64,000 nt of DNA. It comes from Thalassia testudinum. Taxonomy: Eukaryota; Streptophyta; Magnoliopsida; Alismatales; Hydrocharitaceae. Made by a program: the position numbers and the translations under genes. The stretch covers positions 40,127,001 through 40,191,000 of the forward strand of contig JAZHRO010000003.1 in the NCBI GenBank assembly GCA_037157565.1. Direction: 5' to 3'. Position 1 is the first letter of the stretch; each line of letters starts with the position of its first letter. The notes under the pieces are model-generated. The model saw nothing but the letters and a program-made list of their open reading frames with translations, ran no database searches and was not told the origin of the DNA. This document shows, in pieces, positions 24,242-31,932 of the stretch.

Positions 24242-24278
24242 TTTTGCTAGGGACTAGCAAAAGATAGGCATGGGGGTA
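24242..24278 (+). other. Terminal hairpin and polypurine tract of element B
   Basis: Arms TTTTGCTAG and CTAGCAAAA around GGA (24242-24262), then GATAGGCATGGGGGTA ending directly at the 3' LTR (24279). The purine tract primes plus-strand DNA synthesis. Confidence 0.85.
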
Positions 24279-25946
24279 TGATTACACCACAAAAATACAC
24301 CTGCAATTGTGCCATCTTGTGCTATTTCCTAGCATTACCAGTGCATATTAGGGTTCCATAGTCGCATTTGTAAAAATACATGCATGCATGCATTTAATTA
24401 AGGGAGGAGAGTAAATAAGTGGCCTTGCAATTAACATTTTTTCCTCAAGTGCATCTTTGCAAATTCACCATCCTTTTATTTTTTATTTCACTTGATTTTA
24501 AAATCTCTTCCATCGGCTACATGGCAACTTCTCCTTCGAGCCATTCCATGCTCACAACTCTGCCTGCCAGCCGCAACAGCCCACTCCCTGCCAAGCCATG
24601 CACAAGCCATGCACAAGCCATGCACAGCCAGGGCAAGGCTGTGCATGGCTTTCTTCTTCTATAAAAAGAGGGTGTCTTCTTCTTCTTCAAGGAGCTTGGG
24701 TCCCCAGCCAATAAAACCCAACGCAACTCACTTCCAGGCCACCATCCCCTACCTCTCCCTCCACACGCTGGCCCTCCTCCTCAGAGGGGACACCTGGTGG
24801 ATAGGAGAACCTCACGGTGGTGCACAACCACCACCGTGAGGCCACCATCGCCAAGCTCATCAAAAAGCCGGTGGGCGTGGTGGCCTTCTTCCCTGCTTTC
24901 ACCTTCCACGCCACTTCAGCCATTGCCGCAGGCTTCAAGCATGAAGCTCAAAGCTCCAGCAGCAGCAGCACACAGCAGTAGCTGCCTAGCACTTTCCGCG
25001 CAAGCTTGCAGGCCGCCCTCACCTTTCCGTGCGCGCCTGCATGTAACATCGCCTCCCGCTTCTCCACCCTATCGCGCTCTCTTTTCCCCCCGCAACCGAC
25101 CACTGCGCGCATCTGCAGCGGTTGGCCAAGCACCCCAGAGCACCCCAGCAGCACTCGCAAGCCACCGTGCAAGCAGCAAGCCACCCTCGCCCTCCACCGT
25201 GCATGCCAACTCCCTCTCTGCGTGCTCTGTAGCGAACTTCTCCACGCTCGGAACCGGCAGGTGCAGACCTTCTTCCTCGCGTGCCAGCCCGCGCGCGCCA
25301 GCCGCAAGCCGCCCACACTCACGGCACCTGCAGCAGGCGGTTGTGCGGCTCGCCCAGCCACTATAGCCACAGTTCATGCGTTTCTGTGGAATACTGTCGC
25401 TATAGTGGGGTAACCGGTGAGTTTCTCACTTAACCGATCACCCGGTGCGCCGCTACCGCCGTTCAACTGAGCATGCGTCTCGCCCCACGTCGCCCGCAAC
25501 TGCCTGCTTACGTCTACATGCGCCCGCCTCTCCCAGCGCCTACCTTCGCTCGCCCCACTTGCCCGCATGCACCCATGTCTCCCTCTTCCTTCTCCCACGT
25601 ATGCCTCTCCGAACAGCGCTGTGCGCTGCGACCCCTCCTTTCCACTCCCAATCCCCTTGCGTGCTCCTCTCTACACACAGACGTGCCTACGTGTTCATGC
25701 GTGGAGCCTCCAGATGGTGCTTGGAAGCTGCAGACAACCTAACTCCAACCCTCAGCAGCGCCCTCTCTCCCACTCTCTCTCCCACTCTCTCCCACAACAC
25801 TCTCTCACTCTCTTTACCGACGCTTGCACACACATACACTAACACTTTCATACACACACACACACACCTATACACTATTATATACATATATATATATACG
25901 TATAAATATATATATTGATATATAGACATATATTTATATACATATC
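24279..25946 (+). repeat. 3' LTR of element B, first fragment
   Basis: It begins TGATTACACCAC after the PPT and matches 12868 onward (for example the phrase near CTAGCATTACCAGTGC). The TATA box is at 24660-24669. It has three copies of CCATGCACAAG (24594-24628) where the 5' LTR has one. It is interrupted inside the TA microsatellite by element G; 25942-25946 is the ATATC target copy. Confidence 0.92.
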
Positions 25947-26684
25947 TGTTGAGCGCGAGAATCTACGCTAACGTGTTTGGTTTTTGGAAAAACCCGTCGT
26001 TGTAGTTCGAAAGCGAAGGATTCGTGTTCAACAAATAAAATTTATACCGAAATAAGAATTCCGGGTCGAACACAGGGAGGCGAACGTTTGATTTAAAAAC
26101 TCCGCGTTTCTTTTTATTTTGTCACAAAGAAATTCAATTTAAACTATCTAAGTATCTACAACAAATAAAAGAGAGAGAGGGAGTAAGAGAGAGCGAAGGA
26201 ATACTATACATGGAAATCAAAATGAGATGTAGAATAGACAAGGAATTTATCATAAAAGAGTTCTTTCATTACAACTAGAAAACATAAAACAATTACTCTA
26301 GAAAGCATTAAAAGAATGGAGGGAGAAATGTCCTCCTCGACGATCGCTCGGAGGACGAATAGACTACTCTAGAAAGCAGTAAATCTATACTAGAAAGCAG
26401 TAAAAAGAATAGGGAGAGAGAAATCCTCCTCGACGGTCGCTTGGAGGACGAGCCGGATGGGACGACGCCTGGACGAAGGAGAACGAAGCGGGACGAAGGA
26501 GGACGAAGTAGAAGAACGGGAACGAAGCAGCACGCCGTCGTCGTCGCGGGATCCACTTCCGAAGGGGGACGAAAATTTGGACTTTATCTCGCGAGAAGCA
26601 TCCCGGGTGTGGGACAAGCTTCTCTTGAGCTTTGGAGAGGTAGAGAGGAGAAGGAAGGGATGAAAATTTCGTATGGAGGGGGTC

Positions 26685-26695
26685 TCCTTTTATAG
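26685..26695 (-). promoter_or_regulatory. TATA box of LTR G
   Basis: Minus strand CTATAAAAGG after GCAA. The 5' LTR copy at 32671-32681 is identical and is the one expected to drive the element. Confidence 0.7.
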
Positions 26696-27058
26696 TTGCA
26701 AGGAGTGGGGGCAAAATGGACATTACATCTTCAAAATAATAAATAAGGGGTCTTTAGTGACGGATAAAACCGTCGCTAAAGCCCCGCCGTCGCCGTCGCC
26801 GCCGCACCCACGCGCGCCCACTCGGCTGGCCTGCGCGCGTAACGCAGACGCACGTCCGCGTCGTCTCAGCCGTCCGATCGCGAGATCGGACGGCTTAGAT
26901 CGCGTCCGCGCCCGCTGCGTAGCGCGCCGCCCGCGTGCGATCGCGCGCCCAGCAGAGCGTCCAATTGCGCGTCGGCGCTATCGGGCGCGCGCGGCCGTTG
27001 GATCTTCATCCGACGCTCGTGCGCGCCCGCTCGCCCGCGCCTTCGACCCCCTCTCCGC

Positions 27059-27110
27059 GGCTCGAACCCGCGACCTCCGCTTCGCCCGCAGCTGCGTCAC
27101 CGCTGCGCTA
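27059..27110 (-). other. tRNA-like module (A and B boxes) in 3' LTR G
   Basis: Minus strand: TAGCGCAGCGG (A box, 27110-27100), 29 bases, then CGGGTTCGAGCC (B box, 27070-27059), preceded by GGAGGTCG as in many tRNA-derived SINE heads. It lies in the sense direction in U3, about 370 bases upstream of the TATA box. A cloverleaf was not established, so it is not called as a tRNA gene. Confidence 0.5.
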
Positions 27111-27713
27111 CGCGGGCGAAATGGTCGCGCGGACGTTTTTAAACGCGCGCGACCGCAGCCGTTGGATCGAGATCCAACGGCGGAGAGGAGACGTTGCGCG
27201 GACTTCACAGGACTCCTGCGGCCGATTGGGCGGCTGGGATGGTGCCACGTGGCGCCATCTTGGCCGTCCATCTTCTGGAAGTTGTAGATGGTGCCACGGA
27301 TGTCGGATTGACTCGATTTTTGTGTCGTTCGACTGCGATCGTCGATCCGAATTCATCCGTGTGGTCGGATTTTCCATCTGAAGTGCGGATTTACACCATC
27401 CTGGCCCTTGATCTTCTAGGGTTCCCCGATCTCTATCTGATGCTACGGATGCCTGATTAGGGCGATCTTGGAGTCGTTGAACTCCAATCGTCGCCCTGAT
27501 CATATCCATACGGTTGGATCTTTGATCCGAGGCCCCGATAAAATATTTGCCCTGTCCAAGCACATAAAAGGAGATAATTAACCTCCATTTTATTCAAACT
27601 ACTCTAAATGCAAGATGATGCATGTAATGCAATATTTATATCATGAAATGCAATCCTATGCTTAAGAACATGCATAAATAGACATTTTAAGTAGTGTAAA
27701 TGTGTTTACATCA

Positions 27714-27750
27714 TACCCCCATGCCTATCTTTTGCTAGTCCCTAGCAAAA
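27714..27750 (-). other. Terminal hairpin and polypurine tract of element G
   Basis: In sense, arms TTTTGCTAG and CTAGCAAAA around GGA (27750-27730), then GATAGGCATGGGGGTA ending at the LTR. The core is identical to that of element B although the two families differ elsewhere. Confidence 0.85.
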
Positions 27751-28372
27751 ACTATATGCTATTTATAAAAGAATTAGGTTAGATTATTTGGACCTGAGTT
27801 ATTTTCAATCATTAGGAAATTGTCTACTTAAGAACTGAACTTTCAAAGACACAACAGTGCCCGGGTATCAGCCAAAATGCAGACCGCCTCAAGCCTCGCC
27901 TTATTCAAAGAAAAATTTCTTTTTCTGTTTTTACTCTCTTTTTTTAGATTTTCAAATTTTAGGGTTTAAGAGTGGCTTTCTACGGCCATTCAACTCACCC
28001 AAGATTTGATGAGAACCCTAAGTTTTAAGCATCTTATTGTGATTGTGATAGACTCGTTGACCGGCAATTAAAACGGACTTCGGATTTCTACGCCTCTAGG
28101 TGACCTCAAAAAGAATTCTGCCTAAAGGTGTATCTTTACAACCGGTAGCTTTCTCCCTACTTTTATTTTTTAACGGGGTCAACACAAGGGTGAATCCAGT
28201 GTATATCTCCCCGGTTTATTCTACTTCTCCGCTTCTTCCTAAGTGTTTTGGGAATTTTTAGTGCATTTTCTGAGCTGGGTTCTAGACAACCGGTCGATGA
28301 GCTGTTACCACCGACAACTTGCCAGCCATACTCGTGCGGCGAAGTGTGGCTTATTTCTTTTTGTTCTTTTCT

Positions 28373-28408
<36 letters not shown>

Positions 28409-28953
28409 TAGGTGGCTTCCCTGGTCTAAGATTTACCTAAAGGCAGCAAAAAGAGAAAGGTCCAGTGACTGGGCTCTGGACAACCTACCTATGGGCTGTT
28501 ACCCACGATAACTTGCCAGCCATATCACCCTAGAAGGTTCATTAGCTACCCAATTTCCGTTAAAATCGCCAAACAACGAGTCAGTGCAAAGAAAGTGTGT
28601 AGATGCTTAAGACTCAAAATTCCCTCACATCAGAGGGCGGGTTGATAAGTCGTGTACTTATCACCCAAACTTATTTACTCCAATTAAAATAAAATTCAAG
28701 TTGGCGAGAACTCGAAAAATAAATCCACATTTTAGTGGATACATAGGCTGATTAAGTCCAAAGACCTGAAGGGTCTTTGTGTTCAGAACATAATATAGTA
28801 TTTCTTAAGATCGAAAATTTTCTTAAACCCAAATTCTCTTTCCTAATTTTGATTTTTTTTTTTTTTTTATATAAAATAAAACAAATCTACGGAGCTGACA
28901 AATGAATTCAAAGATAAATATCCATCCCCCCATGCCTATCTAATGCAATGTCC
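27751..28953 (-). other. 3' non-coding region of element G
   Basis: Holds two copies of a 57-base repeat (28274-28330 and 28468-28524), a poly-T run (28377-28405) and the internal hairpin-PPT module (28925-28960: CAATG-AGGA-CATTG, then TAGGCATGGGGGG). It matches element D 47217-48078. No gene was seen; the ORF at 28248 on the plus strand is a poly-T shadow. Confidence 0.7.
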
Positions 28954-30783
28954 TCATTGTATTAAAAAGACATAAAACAGAGTGGAAAAGCGTAGAAAGC
29001 ACCTGAATTGCGTGGATATCGGGTCCGCTCCGAGATGAAAATGAAAAAGAACTGTATATGTGCTGAGTTTAGTGCCTTCAGCTAGGCACACTATACAAAG
29101 AAAAGAAATGAAGAATTCACATGTGCAGGTCAGAATTAAAATGAACAGAAGGATCCTCTGACCTGTCAGCAGAGGTCCACAGATGTGGACCAGATTGTGG
29201 TGCAGACCCACACCCCATAATCGAGAATATCTTAGGTTCTGGATAAAAATTACCCAAAACCTAAAATCAGAATGCAAGCGGGGTCGGGCCTGCGATTTGT
29301 GAGGATGCAACCCAAGGCCAAAATGTCGGGTTACAGAGAATTGAAGCCCAAAAGGATAATCATTAAATGTGTGCTTGAGTTTGACATCCTCGAAACAAAT
29401 GTCGTAAGGGTTCTGATTTGATGGTTTCAGTTTAAAAGGAACCCTTCGACTCAATCTTCCATTTCCTCCAAAATTGACTTCCCAAATCAGAATTTCCCAG
29501 CTCCTATCCTCCTCATTCGGCATATCAAATTCCATGACCTCTTGTATATTCATCACCCCGTCTGAAATCTCCAAGTCTAGATGATGTGGCAAAATCAAAA
29601 TTGACTTGGGTCTAATTATCTCAGAATTAGAATCATCAATAAGCTCAACAGGGTGTAACTGATAATCAGGGCATTGAATTAATTCCTCCAGAAAATGCGA
29701 TTCTGGATCTGTATCGTGTGCCCTAATAAGATCAGTTTCCTTAGTTATTGGGCTATCAAATGATCTATCAGATTCCTCAGGCCCAATCGTCTCACAAAAA
29801 TCGTGATTTGAAAACTCGTGTGAGACTTCGCAACTTGAATCTTCACCATCAGGATCCGTATCAATGTATGTCCCAAAATCATTTGTCACTTTGCGTTCCA
29901 AGGAGACATACGTTTCCTCGTAACCCGGCTCAGGGATTTCAGGTGAAGAAATCAAATCATCCTTAATTAGTTGTTTTAATTCAATCTGGTCAGCTTCGTA
30001 ACACGTGTCCCCCCCAACAGGTGCCTGAGCGGGTTCTATCATTGGCTTTCCTGAAGAGAGTTCATCCTGGGAATTATTCCAAGATTGAATCAAAGCAACC
30101 ACGAATCTCATCCTCAATTTCGCTAATTTCCCAAGTAGAAACTCACCCGGGTTCTTATCCTTAACATCCTGGAGCCAATCCAACAAAGACTTGTTTAAAT
30201 CATCAATCATTTCAATCAGGGGCTCCAATCTCTCAATGCAAGGTATTGGCTGAACTTCTAAAGATTGAATGATATTCCTCAAGTTAGCCAGAACCTTATC
30301 TTGAACCTGATTAACCTGAACCAAATGAGTTGGTTCAGGGTTGGGCGGGTTTGACATCAATGTAGAGGAATTAACGAATTGAGATTCGTTATACCCATCC
30401 TGATAATAGATCATTTCAGATTGTTCATAAGATGGAGATGACCTAAAGGCAGTGAAATCAGAGGATGGGTAAGGATCAGTGTATCCTTCTTGATTGTAGA
30501 TCGCATTAGGTTGTTCATGAAAGGAGGACGATCTATAATCGATGCAACTCTGAGAAGGATAGAATTGAGAATCAAAGTGTTCAGGGTTAGACCCTAAACA
30601 CGGGGGTCCGGAATTGTATCCCCAATCCGAATTATCCCAACTAACTGATGGTCGATTACAATACGAGTTGGGATAATCGTCATGTTGAGGATAATTTACA
30701 ACAGGAGGGAAAGAGTGGGAATGCGTGAAATATGTGGAAGGATTCATGAGACACGGGAGGAAGAAAGGTGCCCTGCAATACAA
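28954..30783 (-). CDS. Uncharacterised 609-codon protein of element G
   Basis: Not recognised as gag, protease or polymerase. The ORF is unbroken. The ATG at 30747 (MNPSTYF) is a likelier start than 30783 because element I also has an ATG opening MNP at a similar place. Visible features by residue: Tyr/Pro/Ser-rich N-terminus (20-80); an imperfect duplication, SSSFHEQPNAIYNQEGY (85-101) and SSPSYEQSEMIYYQDGY (115-131); a likely helical segment (160-240); a strongly acidic middle (300-430); and RLWGVGLHHNLVHICGPL (521-538) with a hydrophobic stretch after it. A related but broken ORF lies in element F. The last 40-90 codons overlap conserved non-coding signals, so the true end of selection may be earlier. 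Position suggests a gag-like or accessory role, but that is inference. Confidence 0.75.
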   Translation of the reverse strand: MYCRAPFFLPCLMNPSTYFTHSHSFPPVVNYPQHDDYPNSYCNRPSVSWDNSDWGYNSGPPCLGSNPEHFDSQFYPSQSCIDYRSSSFHEQPNAIYNQEGYTDPYPSSDFTAFRSSPSYEQSEMIYYQDGYNESQFVNSSTLMSNPPNPEPTHLVQVNQVQDKVLANLRNIIQSLEVQPIPCIERLEPLIEMIDDLNKSLLDWLQDVKDKNPGEFLLGKLAKLRMRFVVALIQSWNNSQDELSSGKPMIEPAQAPVGGDTCYEADQIELKQLIKDDLISSPEIPEPGYEETYVSLERKVTNDFGTYIDTDPDGEDSSCEVSHEFSNHDFCETIGPEESDRSFDSPITKETDLIRAHDTDPESHFLEELIQCPDYQLHPVELIDDSNSEIIRPKSILILPHHLDLEISDGVMNIQEVMEFDMPNEEDRSWEILIWEVNFGGNGRLSRRVPFKLKPSNQNPYDICFEDVKLKHTFNDYPFGLQFSVTRHFGLGLHPHKSQARPRLHSDFRFWVIFIQNLRYSRLWGVGLHHNLVHICGPLLTGQRILLFILILTCTCEFFISFLCIVCLAEGTKLSTYTVLFHFHLGADPISTQFRCFLRFSTLFYVFLIQ

Positions 30784-31910
30784 ACAATCAAACCTTTCCT
30801 TAAATGGGTTAGCCTACAGACCTACAGACTCTCAAAACCCGTCTTGAGATAAAGGAACGATTTGATCTACTTCTGTCTGTTCAATCCAACCAGTTAGAAG
30901 GAGGGACTGGGGAGAAGGTTCTTCCTTCGGCTTGCGCCTCCGGTTCCTAGTGTACCCCCCAGCCGCGATCATTTGACTCTGCTCCCCTAGCTAGACATCA
31001 GATTGAACAGTAGAAACAGACTAATCGAAAATAATCTCGTTCTGAGTTCTGAAGAGCGAGTCCAATCCTTAAGGCCAACGTCTACTCTGTTTTATTTAGG
31101 GCTAGGTTTGAATGTGCTTTGGAATGTGATGGGCCCTTTAAATGGGTTGTGCCCTTAATGATTGATTGCTTTGTGTGTGCGTGCACAACCAGTGGTTTTC
31201 AAGCAAGATTATTTTTGATGTGGTGAATTTTAAGGTTCAAATCTTGCTTAGTAGCTTTTAGGATTCAACTTTAGGTGTTTTCAATCAAGTTTCATTGGCA
31301 CACCAGGTTTTGCAAGCACAGGTGAAGATATTTTCCTTTAAAGTTTAAAAAGAATGAGGAGTGCCTGGTAGATCCCTAAGAGTTGAACCTAATTGGCAGC
31401 TACTAGATGAGTTGATTTTATTTGAAGTGGTGCGGCCCAAACAATTCAAACAACTGGCCTGATGCACCACCTAATTAGGCACACAAATGATTACCCAATC
31501 TGATTTCTACTCGATTATGTGTTTGGATGTGTGTACCGGCTCCTAAGATTGGTTTACCAGTTGAGTTAGAAAATCAGATGAGGTTGTGTACCTCTGTGAG
31601 ATTTTTTTATTTATTTTTTTCTTTTTTTAATGTGGGGGTTGGAGTGAGTATGGATGTCAAACAACAAACAATCTAACCTTAGAGTTTATAAGAACACCTA
31701 GGTTGATTGATGTTTGAATTATTATGTGATGAAATGAAATCTAATGGGTGGGAGGTGGGGGGTAACTTACAAAACCTTCCACAGCACTTTACTCCGATCT
31801 ACCGCTTTTGCCTGTCTCAAAAGAGTACCTGCAATTACAATAAGAAAGGAGAAAAGTGAGGTAAATGATTTATAAGTTACAAAACGCGAAGAGAAATCAA
31901 AGAGCGTTGC
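30784..31910 (-). other. Leader of element G between PBS and ORF
   Basis: Non-coding and similar to the leader of element I (10926-12227). An acceptor-like GTAATTGCAG|GTAC ends at 31829, about 80 bases from the PBS. Confidence 0.7.
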
Positions 31911-31929
31911 CTCCCCGGCAACGGCGCCA
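31911..31929 (-). other. Primer-binding site of element G (tRNA-Asp)
   Basis: Minus strand TGGCGCCGTTGCCGGGGAG, three bases after the LTR. This is the best match to the tRNA-Asp 3' end in the window, in line with the youth of G. Confidence 0.93.
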
Positions 31930-31932
31930 AAA

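Larger units (their letters stand above)
25947..27713 (-). repeat. 3' LTR of element G (1767 bp)
   Basis: On the minus strand it begins TGATGTAAACAC and ends GCGCTCAACA. The TATA box CTATAAAAGG is at 26685-26694. U3 carries an inverted repeat of CTTTAGTGACGG with CCGTCGCTAAAG (26752-26781), a perfect AGCCGTCCGATC/GATCGGACGGCT palindrome (26868-26895), a tRNA-like module (27059-27110) and GCCGTTGGATC/GATCCAACGGC (27158-27181). The long ORFs here (26673-27563 on both strands) are a by-product of GC-rich sequence. Confidence 0.95.

Noticed and set aside
27059..27110. Functional tRNA gene
   Set aside because: Only the A and B boxes are convincing. Acceptor and anticodon stems could not be paired.
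26673..27563. Long overlapping ORFs (up to 204 codons) in LTR G, repeated at 32659-33549
   Set aside because: They overlap on both strands, are Arg/Ala-rich from CpG-rich sequence, and lie in an LTR. Copying in the second LTR reflects LTR identity, not gene duplication.
28954..30783. Host gene encoding the 609-codon protein
   Set aside because: It lies exactly between PBS/leader and PPT of a complete LTR element and has a relative in element F.
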